Shown here: in pieces, positions 53,301-64,000 of the stretch
Layout: each line of letters starts with the position of its first letter
Numbering within the stretch: position 1 is the stretch's first letter
Origin: Anticarsia gemmatalis
Lineage: Eukaryota; Arthropoda; Insecta; Lepidoptera; Erebidae
Length of the DNA: 64,000 nt
NCBI RefSeq assembly: GCF_050436995.1
Contig: NC_134747.1
Coordinates: forward strand, 7,385,501-7,449,500
Direction: 5' to 3'
Notes under the pieces: model-generated
The model's database searches: none
The model's input: only the letters and a program-made list of their open reading frames with translations
What the model was told of the DNA's origin: nothing
Made by a program: the position numbers and the translations under genes

Positions 53301-55463
53301 GGAAACATTTAGGCGTTATTATTTGTCAATTTTAATAAAACTCTCACGTTTTTTTGCAGGTTTCGTAAAGAAATCCATTTTTGCACGATCGACTTTATGT
53401 CCCTAAATAAATAAGTATTGGGTCGGTACAGAATATTGATTTCGTTCGTTACTTTTGGTGGGATGGACGTGGAAACGTGTGAAGTGACAGGACCCTTAAG
53501 GTAATTCTAATCAAAAATTGTTTTACTTATTTGTGAAAATTTAAACACTATAATTTTACATGAAATAAAATGATAAAACTGACAATAACTATTCTTATTC
53601 TATCTATCTTAATTAAAATGTAGACTAAATTCTAAGAATAGGAATACATCGCCCCTTTTGTCACGGAAGTTTTAGGTTTGGTATTAGGCTCATGAATGTT
53701 CAATTTCGTGTAATTGTACCAGGAATCGGGTTTGGGAAATAGAAACAGTATTTCAAATTCTAGGTAAAATCACTGTACTGTCATAGGTGTGTGTGGCAAA
53801 ATGTGGTTTATTAATGCCGATCTACAACGTCTCTTTAGTACACTTCATCAAATATAGGAATATTGTGTAAAAACTAGTTTAAGTTATCCCTATTATTCAG
53901 GTTATTTCAACAGTCGTACCCATACTTCAAACTTTTAGATTTTTTTAACTAGCAGCTGAACAATAGATAGCTGTCAGATGGCAATATACATGTATTATGC
54001 GACTTAAATGTCCCGAACAGATTTATACGGCCAAGGGTCAAACAGGAAGACAAACCTGAAGGGGCCACGATCTTTGTTAAGTGCCCACCTTTCCGAGTGT
54101 TAACCCACTTAGGTGTTCACTGGGATTGATATTGATCTTTTAGCGGTTAAGACAAATATTAGGTACGTTAGTTCAAGCTTTAAAAGTCTTGCTTGCAGCC
54201 AGATTCCTAAATTTGCTGCGAATGAGTATATTTTTTCTGTAAGATGGGTTTAATTTTTCGTCATTTTCAAAACTGTGGAAATTGGAGCCTGTCTTTGTTA
54301 TTGACTGTATTGTACACTCTTGGTTAAAGATATTTCTAGCATAGCGAAATCACGTACATTCTTATTCTAGATGTTTTGACTCACAACACTTCGATTATGC
54401 TACATTTTGCATAGTAATATCTGAGAGCACATGTGACAAATGTTCAAAGTTCGATAGTTTTGACACAGCGTTGCTTAAAAACTGTCGAGCGGAATAATAC
54501 TGTAGTCTGAACAACAAACGCAAACAGTATACAACCACTACGCGAGAAAGATTGAAGCGACACTCTTACTGGGTGTAATTTTGTTTGTCTGTGTTTAACT
54601 TCACTGGCTTTGTCAGTAAATGCCGAAGAAATACAAAGCAAATGTTTTTTTTAGATGATAGTTGAAAGAGGTTTCGCGTTCGTTAATTATATGGCGAATA
54701 GATGATGTAGATTATAGTTTTTGGGCTCTAGATTTTAAGCAACATCGAAAAGATTTATTTGTTTTAGTTAGTATTAAACTATAGTAAAAAACTAATAATA
54801 ATTACTGAGCTGACATCTAAAGTCTAAGCTCTAACAATGTGAGAAGTTTTGACACGTACAACTACTTCCGCCAAGTTTCTACCAAGCGTACTTCTCCGAA
54901 TTCTTGTGTTTACCTACTGAACGTGTACTATCCCAACATATTCAATTTTCATTTTAACCCTATTGAGCTTTTCTGCTCGTACGACGGTAATCCCAGTAGA
55001 TAGGCTATTCTACAAACAATTGGCAGAACAAAACTGGCACTGTAAGATATTTATGTAACTTCAATTTTGTTTTATGTATTTGTTTATCCGGAAGAAAAGG
55101 TAATATTTTTGCATTTCCCTTCTATTCCTTTACAAACCTTTGCCTCGAGGGTATAATGTATTATCTTGTCTGCACCACAGCTTGCTCAAAGAATTACCTT
55201 CATTTTTAATTTACCTACAAAACAGTTATAAATTCTTGTGTAAAGAAAAATATCCGGTAAAATGCATAACATAAACCCGCCAAGTTGTATTTACGGTAAA
55301 TACTACATGCGGCCGTTTATTTACGATTACGTCCTAGCTCGATTTCTCCTGTTTGTTATGAATACACGGACCATCTGTTAATATTGTGTGTATTTTTGTA
55401 TTCTAATCGCGAAGTACACAACGCGGAGCTCTATTAGATGTTACAATTTTGATATTGTTTCAG
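50334..55463. other. End of putative intron 1
   Basis: AT-rich with no supported exon. A GC-richer stretch at 50960-51095 ends with TATAAAAAG at about 51070, a possible but unsupported promoter. A short (GAT)n run is at about 51953-51963. The stretch ends in the acceptor ATTGTTTCAG at 55454-55463. Confidence 0.4.
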
Positions 55464-55466
55464 AAA

Positions 55467-55508
55467 ATGTACGAGGTGGCGCGACACTCAGTAAATAATG
55501 AACCATGA
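55467..55508 (+). promoter_or_regulatory. Upstream ORF overlapping the receptor start (ATGA)
   Basis: ATG at 55467 opens a 13-codon frame (MYEVARHSVNNEP) whose TGA at 55506-55508 overlaps the receptor ATG at 55505 as ATGA. A TGA in the receptor frame at 55499-55501 blocks any in-frame extension upstream. If the exon starts at 55464 and is joined to a leader, ribosomes meet this ATG first, so receptor translation would need leaky scanning or reinitiation at the overlap. Overlapping uORFs usually lower expression. Use in vivo is not shown. Confidence 0.5.
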
Positions 55509-55739
55509 TCGACCCCGTGTCAGAAAATATGTATGGTACAAAGCTGTTTGTGGCTTCCGAGAGTAATGAATGGGCATCGTTCAACAAGTCGAAGGCTGTG
55601 GAGGGTGGCGCCGTCAACGTATCAAGAGCCAACCAAACAATATATTCCATGAACGATGACGAGTACATTTTCGACAGAACTGATGTTAGAGCCATATTTA
55701 TTACCTTATACACGATCGTCTTTTGTTGCTGTTTCTTTG
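55505..55739 (+). CDS. TrissinR: Neuropeptide GPCR, probable trissin receptor, coding exon 1
   Basis: Encodes residues 1-78 plus the first base of codon 79 of a class A receptor in the plasma membrane. Residues 1-60 are the extracellular N-terminus, without a signal peptide but with three N-glycosylation sequons (N27-K-S, N38-V-S, N43-Q-T) and an acidic DDEY segment before the membrane. Residues 61-79 (AIFITLYTIVFCCCFFG) form most of TM1. The split glycine codon G|GC joins exactly to 62589. The start is fixed by an in-frame TGA two codons upstream. Trissin receptors bind a small disulfide-rich insect neuropeptide and are expected to signal through G proteins. The name rests on the TM1-TM2 sequence of the next exon as I remember this family; another orphan of the same clade is the alternative. 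The open frame continues past the donor to 55783, but that part is intronic. Confidence 0.7.
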
Positions 55740-58700
55740 GTGAGTGTATTTTTTATATCAGATATTCGTGTAATAAAACCTAAAAAGATTATAAGGTATG
55801 AACCTGACTCTCTGTAATATATTAACGCCAAAGATACATGAAGCAGAGTTACACCTGCAACGATCGGTACATATTTATTTATTCTGGAAAGTAGTTTTTC
55901 ATGAGGATTACATTTGCATAACCTTTAGAAAAAGTTATGAAGACTGTGTTTACTTCTACAAATAGCATGATCCGACCTCTGATAATGCGCAGACTACCTA
56001 ACGTATTTAAAAGAAACTATCGAGGCAGAAATAACTCGAATTTACTCTGAAATATACCTGAAAATTCGCGGTAACAAAGATAGCGAACTTAGTTTGGTTG
56101 TCCCTTGAGATCAAACCTAACCCTCTTAGAATTTTTAGAACTACAGGATTTGTTCTAACACACAAAGCTTTAAAAGGCTTTATTTTGAATCTGATTGTTT
56201 AAGTTTCTATTGTTGTAAACGTACTATAAAATATTTTCTTTTTTTTTATACGCGCATTGATGGTAAGCTTAACTTTGACTTAAAAATAAACAAAATCCCA
56301 ATTTATATATAAATTATTATTTCTGACGTTCTGTTGCCTTCTATCAAAGTTTAAGAGGTGTCGTTTCACAATATCTTCTAAATTAACTTATGAGTTATTC
56401 TTAATGAACGCATTACCGCTGTCAACTCCTGAATTTTCAAACAAGTCAGAATTTCCACTTCAATGAAATACGCGGATTCTACGTATTCCCATATCCCTTT
56501 AGAACATTATATTTCAGTTACGTGTAATAAAAGTAATTAAAACTTTGTTAAATATTTACATAATTGCTCGACATATACGAGTATAATGATACGAGGTAGG
56601 CTATGTGCCGTTTTGATCCATAATTTTAACTGTACCCACTTAATTAAAACTACTTTCATTGTGCAATTTTGTTATTAAATAATAAAGCTGTCTGCTCATT
56701 TAAGGTTAAGATTGATTATATTTTAATATTTAATCTAGAAATGTATCTCTTATTAAGGTATTTTTGCCAGCCGGTGTATCTGGACGGCTACTATTTCTTA
56801 TTTCTTATACCAGTTTACTCGTTATATTCGCGTTTTGAAAGTACGTGCTCAGAAAACGGTCTGGAAAAAGTGGTACAGATGGCGGCTGCCATGCTGCTAC
56901 GTATATCTCAGAGGAAATCCTCTGAAATACTTGCTAGTTGAGAAAAGGTAGCGTAAACGTTTACGTCCAAGCCAATAAGTTACTTGCAAGTTAACCAAGT
57001 TGCTGCCGCGTTAGAAGGAAAGAAGATTGATTTATTTAAAATTTACTATCAAATGTCAAAACGTTGACTTATGGCACTTAAATTACAAGAGTAGCTTATT
57101 ATTACAGCAAAACTTAAAAGTAGCAACTGCAAGTTTTGAACTACTTGGCGTAACGTAATTTTTTAATACTAAATAGCTGTAGCGCGATGCTCTGTAGTCA
57201 GACTATCGAGTATCAAGAATTTGACATTTAAATGTACTAACAAATAGTTCCTACAGCGTTGGCTAGAGGCGCTTTTCAGATTTTCATACAAAATTTCTCC
57301 ATAGCTAGCCGGTTGTCGATAGTCGATAATAATACGAAATCGCTTCTCTGGTTTCTATCTTTAAATAGTTTTCTGTTTAAATGCGTAGCAATAGTACCAA
57401 ACCATTTCGTCTTCAGTCCGCCACAGACTGAGAGTAATTGATTTGAATATCTAAGTCCAGAGAGCGTCAATTGAAACACCTAATGATACAATTCCGAAAG
57501 CATGCATGTTAAATGCAGCAATAAAACACTTGAAGCTTTAAAGCTTGCTTCAAATCCTATTATGATTTGACCGCATCAACCAATTAGGTCATTATAATGT
57601 ATAGCGCTCATCGCGAGCGATCATTTAACCGGATAATGACTAGAATACCCCATAATTGAACTACAGGCAATGATGCAAATGAAGCAAACAATAATTAATT
57701 TTGCTCGTAACTGTTTACAAAATCTTTTGATGTGATAATATTAAGTTGGATTCTAAGGACGATTAATATTAGGTTTTATTACAATCTTCAGCCACGTAGC
57801 AATAAAATTGAGGCATCTGTGGCAGTCTTTTCAATCCAATAAGGCGATCGACACATTATCCGCATTGCAACAATACGTTGGGTAGTCTTACAGTAATGTG
57901 ATTCGAATCTCGCTCTTTATTGCAGTGTTCGATGATTCTCTTCTGTCGCCTCTTTATGTCGTCTGTAGTTCAATCAAAATCAATTGTAAGTTTAAAACCG
58001 AACGCTTGTGGGACCTATTTAGGTTCTTACTTGTCTTCAGATTACCTTATCTATTCCAATATATCTAATTTTGAGTGCAGAATTTTGTTTTGCAGTCGTT
58101 GATTCTGGGAAGCTATTTGTTTTTCTATCAAAGCAAGTACACGATGTTAGGCAGCGGTCCGTTATAATTCACACTGCCGTTTCATTTTACCTGGAAAAAC
58201 GGGCAAAAAGAAATAGCCGCACACTCTGGTTACGAGTGCCATTGTTTTTGGCATTTCAGCAAAACTCGTGTCTTACAAAAGATGATGTAACAATTATAAT
58301 TATCTTGATACATTTTACTCAATTTCTAAGTAAACCATTATTTGAAAGTTTAGTATAGCTACGTAGAATTGTCGAGGGACCAAAAGCTTTCTAAATTACG
58401 CCAAACTCTGGTAGGTTCGACAATAAAACCAGAAAACTTTAATTCAATGTTAATAACATCAAGTAACACAAAACAGTAAACGTTTTAAATATAAAATATA
58501 CGTATAAAAGTTTGAACGTCAAAGCGATCCGTCGCGTCAGTGAATTAACGTTATTACCAGCTCTACAGGACTACGTCCAATTGGGACTTTATTGATTTAT
58601 GGATGTCATCAATTACGGATTAAGTATTAGTCAATTTACTGAATGTACCTACTGATTCAAATCGGTTTTCGTGATAGCTGCTTATTTATTCGTTACGTAA

Positions 58701-61700
58701 AACGTAAATGCAAACACGAAACCTCAAACAAAAATAAACATTGCTCGCAAGGATTTAACCCATTCACTGGAAAGGGTAACCGATTGAATGGGGATTTAAA
58801 TTGTGTTTGAAACATGCATACGTAGCTCTATAATCTTATTTTTCCCCTCTTCGTTATTGCTATCTATAAACGGCTACTAAACCACATATTTGTAGCGTGA
58901 CTAGCATAAAAGTACCTACAACGATAGATTGTAATATCGCGTAAACGTAAACTAGCGGCAATGTGTTCCGCGATTCAATTAAAATTTCGCGAAATAAACG
59001 GTACACTATTTTTGCGTTCTTGTAAACATGTTTATTGGTTCCAACGTCCTTAGTTTTAAATTCCGTAGCTATTTTCTGCAAAGGTAACAAACCTGTTTTA
59101 AAAAACTAACTTGTTTTGAATAAATAAAGAGTGTAATGCACGTGTTATGGAATATCGTATGCACATTGCCAGCGAAATTTAAGCGATTAGGGGTGCAGGA
59201 TGATTGATAGCCTATCACGATGAATTTGTTTGTTGAATAAGTAGATAATGTTATTTTTGACAAGTTACGTATTTTATTGGAATGTTTAAAGTAAGTATAC
59301 GAGAACACAGTAAATAAAGAAAGGATCATAATGTGAATTCGAGGCAGAGTAACTAGTTTAATCGCTTACATGACTCAGTCCATCTGTCTTAGGCATCTTA
59401 AATGTACGCATTCTCGTCCGTATTAATGTACAGTTTAAATTACTGATTGAATGCGCGAAATTATTAAACCAATAAGAAAGTCATGCACACATGGCGGAAC
59501 AAGGAAGTCTTGCGTGATATTTTTATAACGAGCACACAAAATCTTGAGCGAATTTATTACTGCTCATGTCTAGTACATTGTGTTTCGCTATTATGAAGTG
59601 GCAAAATCTTACTCTATACTTATATGGTGCGGAAAAATGTAACACGGTGTCAAAAGCATACTTTCATAGGGCAAATTCGAGGCATTTTGCTAGAGATACG
59701 ACGCTACTTTTATAGTTTACCGTTTGCGGAAATCTTCAGGAGAAGATAGGGATTTTATAGAGAAATATATTTCTAGGATAAACGTGTTCCCTGTATCTTC
59801 AAAAACACGTTGAATACGTTTGCCAGTATTAGGAAAGAGTTGTATATATGCGATACGAATGTAAATGGAGAAATGAAAACAAAGAAATGTTCAAAATACA
59901 TTGAAATATCAGGTCGGCAGTATAGCACCAATAGAAGTGCTCGTATTATGCAAGGCTCGAATGCAATATGTGGTCGGGGTGGTTGGTTTCCGACTATGAT
60001 GCACCTAGCAATAAAATGATGGTCTTGAGATAGCAGCATCGCATGAGCACCGGCGTTTTCTTGGAACTACGCCAACAAGTACTATTAAGTAGCCAATTTC
60101 CTTCAGTTGACTTTTAAACCTCTCAACTGTATTTTTATCTCGGATTTGCGTGGAAATATTACAATGTACTTGCTGATTGCAAACATCGAAAATCAAATAG
60201 CCTGATAAAGGAGATACTTGTACTATTTTTTATGATGATTTTTTACGTGCTTGCTTAATCGGTTAGTGGCCATTAGTGAGTACTACTAATGAACCTTTTG
60301 TTGGAGTCCAATTAGTTTTTGGCTTCTGCTTAACGACTAACGATGCATATAATTTTAATTTTCTCAAAGATTTTCAGCTTCATTGCCTCAAATGCTTTCC
60401 ATTAGTTAACTCTAGGTTGATGATATTCTAACTTGAATTAACTGTCAGCTCAGTGAACATTTAATGCAGTTATGAACTCCTTGTTATTACAAATGCTTCC
60501 ATTTAGTAAGTATTTGAATTAATCCACAAGTATTCGAGCTTTGAATTAGGTTACCGTGCTTGTAGCTCGATGTCAGATCTTCTCGGACGTAAATCTTTGT
60601 TCAATTTAACCCAACCGTGACGTTTAGTAGTTGCAAGTAACCTGTCTGGTACGAGCTTGCTCATTGCTGTTTGATATATTAAAATATCAGGTACTTTTGT
60701 ACTAGTTCAGAATTGTTACGGTTATGTTACAGATCAATATTTGTAGACTTTTTTTAGTTGACGGTTTATGTGTCCCACTGCTGGGCAAAGGTCCCCATTA
60801 TTTCTATCCAAATCTGTCACAAAACAGACAGATTTGTTTGCCTGAAATTAAAAAAGCCGTTTTAAAATTAAGTCCGATTACTATTTTTACACAACCTCCA
60901 TGTTAAAATTGCCAATATTTATTTAAAGCTCAAAGATAAGAAAGAAGAAATATATTGGTTTTAGTTATAAATAAATTCGTAAGTAAATTGGTATGTAATT
61001 CCAGCTACAAATATGCGTGGGTTTGGTCCAGGTGTGCATTAGACCAGACATCCATTATATGTTTCGATAAGTTTCCAAACAAAAACCGATTTACTATTCT
61101 AAATATATCACGTTGAGAACTTGTTACAAATACCATTAAGAGAATTAATGATTATTTGGAACTCGTACTTTCAATAGGTATTTTTAAACAGCAAAGGTCC
61201 ATTGTCCTTGACTGTTCGGCAATAAATTTACTAAAACGAGAGTCGCATGGAATGTCTTACATATTTTTTGTTTAGAGTCAAATATTGTCGGATTTGTACG
61301 ATTCTCGCAACAAATGCTTGAAACATGCCATTTTGTATTGATGGCTTTGCCCCGAGCGGACTTTCGGATGGGTAAAAGTTTCTGCCTATTTCAATTTATT
61401 ATGTGGAGAAAAATTGCGACCCTAAACTGACGGTTTAAATTACTAAACTGTATATATGTAACCGTAGATATATATTGAACTTAACTACTTCTAATCTGTT
61501 TCATGTGCCATGCCGAAAGTTATACTAACTTAGAAACATTCTGTTGCATTAGGATTATCTTGATCGAATCCTCGTAAACTGCGAATCAGTTTCAAAGGCG
61601 TAAGTTTGTAGTTTATAACTATAATAGTAGTTAATAAATACATAAAGCACATAATATTTTATTAATCATCATACTTGTCACTACGGTTCCTACAAAATAC

Positions 61701-62588
61701 TTGTTTGTCGATGAAATCTTTATTTTGAAGAAATAAACGGCTCACAAATTGACAGCCTATAGTCAATAATTCAGAGGAAATGAAATTAATGAATTTACGA
61801 TATAATACTGAACGTAATATTCTCTTAATGAACTTCATTATAAGATGCCGACGATATTCCTCTTTGAAGCATCTACAATCTCATCTAAAATCTATATAAT
61901 ATAATTTAAGTCACAACAATAGGTAAGTATATTTGTGGCCGTACTTCATTGTTGGTGGTACAAAATGGTGAACATTACGTATTCACCTATTAAATATTTA
62001 AACGTGTGAACACAAAAATGTTAATGAGCTTGCAGCTACATGTAATGTGAATTTATTTTAATTGTTTCGCTAACGATCGATTCAAATCCATTGCAAATCT
62101 AAACGTTGGACTGTCACATGCAACTGAAAGGCTATTATGTCCTGACATAGCTCTAAACAACCGACTAATGCTTTGTTGTTCACACATTAGCCACAGCGTG
62201 CCGCTGTGAAGTCCCTATGAAAACGTAACAGGCTGTTATATTTATCGTGTTCATAAAATCTATTAATATGATAGCATTCACTGAAATTCTTTACTTTATA
62301 AAATGCCTTACAATATTATATTTATCGAAATAATCAAAAGTAATCTTTACTAAAGAATAAAGTAACGCTAAACTCTACATACTCATTATGAGCCACGTTT
62401 GACACGCGATTTGCCGATCAGAAATATATTTTGTTGCTATAATCGTAACAGCTTTCTTATATTTATTTTTAGTCTAGGGTAAATTGGTACCCTGATTACT
62501 AGTTTGAATCTTGTTTAACCATTGAAGAAACTATTTTCTCGCATGAACAGGAAAATGTATCACGAGTAATATGTTTTATTTGTTTTAG
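55740..62588 (+). other. Intron between receptor coding exons 1 and 2
   Basis: A 6,849-base phase 1 intron with GTGAGT donor and TTTGTTTTAG acceptor. It holds AT-rich DNA, chance frames (56669-56941, 58071-58358, 59810-60019 and its antisense) and one diverged repeat fragment at 60762-60820. No extra exon is needed, because the protein reads through from FFG to NLLV without a gap. Confidence 0.7.
60762..60820. repeat. Eroded lepidopteran dispersed repeat fragment
   Basis: ACGGTTTATGTGTCCCACTG followed by CTGGGCAAAGGTCCCC resembles the CCACTGCTGG[A/G]CAAAGGCC core seen at 10990. No ends are preserved. It is probably an old LINE/SINE tail. Confidence 0.4.
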
Positions 62589-62733
62589 GCAACTTGCTTG
62601 TTATCCTCGTGGTCACTTTATCAAGACGGCTACGATCCATAACCAACTTCTTTTTGGCGAACCTCGCCGTGGCAGATTTATGCGTCGGCGTGTTTTGTGT
62701 CTTCCAGAATTTGACCATCTATCTAATACCGAG
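62589..62733 (+). CDS. TrissinR: Neuropeptide GPCR, probable trissin receptor, coding exon 2
   Basis: A 145-base exon between TTTTAG| and CCGAG|GTGAGT. It completes glycine 79 and encodes residues 80-126 plus two bases of codon 127. TM1 continues as GNLLVILVV with the class A hallmark asparagine (N80, position 1.50). The basic loop TLSRRLRS follows, then TM2, NFFLANLAVADLCVG, with aspartate D108 at 2.50, the sodium-site residue. CVFQNLTIYLIP leads to extracellular loop 1. FFLANLAVADLCVG followed by FCVFQNL is what I associate with insect trissin receptors, distant relatives of orexin receptors. The exon ends in phase 2 after AG, so the next residue is S or R; serine before tryptophan would be usual. 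TM3-TM7 lie beyond the window. Confidence 0.8.
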
Positions 62734-64000
62734 GTGAGTGAATCGAAACATCGGGTAAACAAGCGCGTTTACTTTGTGTAAGTATGTGTGTAGATGATGA
62801 TGTTGAATGAGTTACGACGTCCGATAATATAGCGAAATATTTCCGTTGAAGGGCGTTGCACCTATTTGCGGATATCAGGAGAATATAATCTCTGTTTTTC
62901 AGGTATATCTATAGACTTTGAACGATGCATATAGCAAGGTGTATGTCACCAATAAATAAGCATAGTATCTAGATCTAGCTAGACTAGGACACAGCGCATT
63001 ATGGAAATTTCCGGTCAGTGTGTGTGTATGTGTATACAGTCGCTAATTATGTCTACAATCTATAACTTTACATGCCCCAAATCGTAAGCAAACAAGGGCT
63101 AATGTCGAATACACGTTCGTTTAATTAATCCCAAATGAACGTTTTGTTTACGTTCCGTTTGTATAACACGGTGGACTTTATAAAATTTCTGTTGATTCAA
63201 ACTTTGTAACTCGTTTTGTGAGCGTTCACAAAAAGTTTTCTCCTTTTCACTTTAAGCTTCTTTAGTATCTGTTTCTTCAACCCACTGCATTGAGTTTCAT
63301 TTATATACAGCAAAAGTAACTCGAGCAAAAAAAACATTAAAATACTTTCAAATAATGTTATTACGAAGATTTCTGTTTTTAATTACATATTCAACAAATG
63401 ATTAAGATAAATGAGATACAAATGACGTAGTACCAAGAATTATGTTTCTTAATCGTTTAATTAGTTTTCGTGTTATTTCTTAAACAACACTCTGCAGAGT
63501 TTTCTTGAGTAAAATTTAGGAGTAAATTCATATAAAGTAAAGTACACCGCTAGTTTTAAAACTAAAATGGCCGCTTGTTGTTGTTTTCAAACCTTTTAAT
63601 ACGATAAAATGTTTTGTATATATTGTATAGTAACAAGTTGTTATGATCGCTTGGCAAAATCTGATTATAACAGTTGAGAAATTGGGACAATCAGTCTTGT
63701 TCATAAGTTATTAACGGCTATATATTCTCGAACACAACGTGACGGGTAATCGTAATGAGGTGACCGGCGCACTATGATTGATATCGGCGGACTTGCAACT
63801 GTAAGGAAGAAATGTTATATTAACTACTATGTATTGGTTGGTTGGTCCTAGTCAACGTGTATCCCTGTGTACACCTGCCGCCTTTGATGAAATTAATGTT
63901 GGGTGTTCATCCATAATCACAAGATCCTAAGTAATCTTTAAGATCACTAAATATTCATACGTAGATAGATCGAAATGTTTCCGCTAGTGTAATAAACTTA
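62734..64000 (+). other. Start of receptor intron 3, cut by window edge
   Basis: Begins GTGAGTGAAT and runs to the window end with no TM3 exon visible. It contains a TG-rich run (GTGTGTGTATGTGTATA, near 63020). The receptor gene is therefore incomplete here because of the window, not because of damage. Confidence 0.65.

Larger units (their letters stand above)
55464..55739 (+). other. Receptor exon carrying the start codon
   Basis: The left edge is the acceptor TTGATATTGTTTCAG| (AG at 55462-55463). The right edge is the donor TTTG|GTGAGT (GT at 55740-55741). The first 41 bases are leader and contain an upstream ATG. The acceptor implies at least one further 5' exon; 7057-7284 is the best candidate seen. 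Confidence 0.65.

Noticed and set aside
55740..55783. Receptor reading frame continuing past the donor to a stop
   Set aside because: GTGAGT is a strong donor, and the in-phase join to NLLVILVV at 62589 restores a classic TM1; the extension is intron read-through.
57841..57920. GATTCGAATCTC resembling a pol III B box
   Set aside because: No A box at the right distance and no cloverleaf; not a tRNA gene.
59773..60196. Overlapping sense and antisense frames in the receptor intron
   Set aside because: Considered as a transposon coding fossil, but no transposase or reverse-transcriptase motif could be recognised on either strand.

Overview
The window is AT-rich animal nuclear DNA, almost certainly from a moth (Lepidoptera, probably a noctuoid). 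It has no operons or dense coding. What it holds is short exons with GT-AG splice sites, very long introns and a background of small transposon copies. Several repeats look lepidopteran: the (ATC)n-tailed CCACTGCTGGACAAAGGCC type, the CAGCGTGGTGGACT..GGAGGAGACCCT type, the TTTTTCCCAAAGGGGCAGG type, a tRNA-derived SINE with the GGTTCGATCCC box, and frequent GTAGGTAC/GTACCTAC palindromes. The taxon is inferred from remembered repeat motifs, not from a search.

The only gene I can name is a rhodopsin-family neuropeptide receptor on the plus strand, most likely the trissin receptor, and only its start is in the window. The first coding exon (ATG at 55505, donor after 55739) encodes an extracellular N-terminus with three N-glycosylation sequons and most of transmembrane helix 1. 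The second (62589-62733) completes TM1 with GNLLVILVV and continues through intracellular loop 1 and TM2 (NLAVADLCVG). The two exons join in phase, and the gene runs off the right edge. A short upstream ORF overlaps the start codon as ATGA. A GC-rich block at 7057-7284, with TCAGT initiator motifs and a GTAAGT donor, looks like a non-coding first exon. If it belongs to the same gene, intron 1 is about 48 kb and most of the window is intron.

Region by region: 1-7056 is probably intergenic, with a 3 x 36 bp tandem repeat near the left end. 7057-7284 is the putative promoter and first exon. 7285-55463 is the putative giant intron, which carries MITEs (13.1 kb, 17.7 kb), a SINE (16.8-17.0 kb), retroelement fragments (10.9, 21.8, 34.8, 38.2, 50.1 kb) and three more notable objects. 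First, 26120-28748 is an 836 bp near-identical inverted repeat around the spliced 3' end of a gene from an unidentified family, split on its right arm by a 246 bp solo LTR. Second, 32866-33090 is a possible 74-residue secreted peptide with its own TATA-like and AATAAA signals. Third, 33754-35218 is a 1,465 bp non-autonomous DNA transposon with perfect 8 bp target duplications and a 17 bp motif iterated at both ends. 55464-62733 is the start of the receptor coding region, and 62734-64000 is intron.

No rRNA gene, functional tRNA, CRISPR array or prokaryotic feature was seen. Most open frames of 60-115 codons here look like chance frames in AT-rich DNA and are not annotated.
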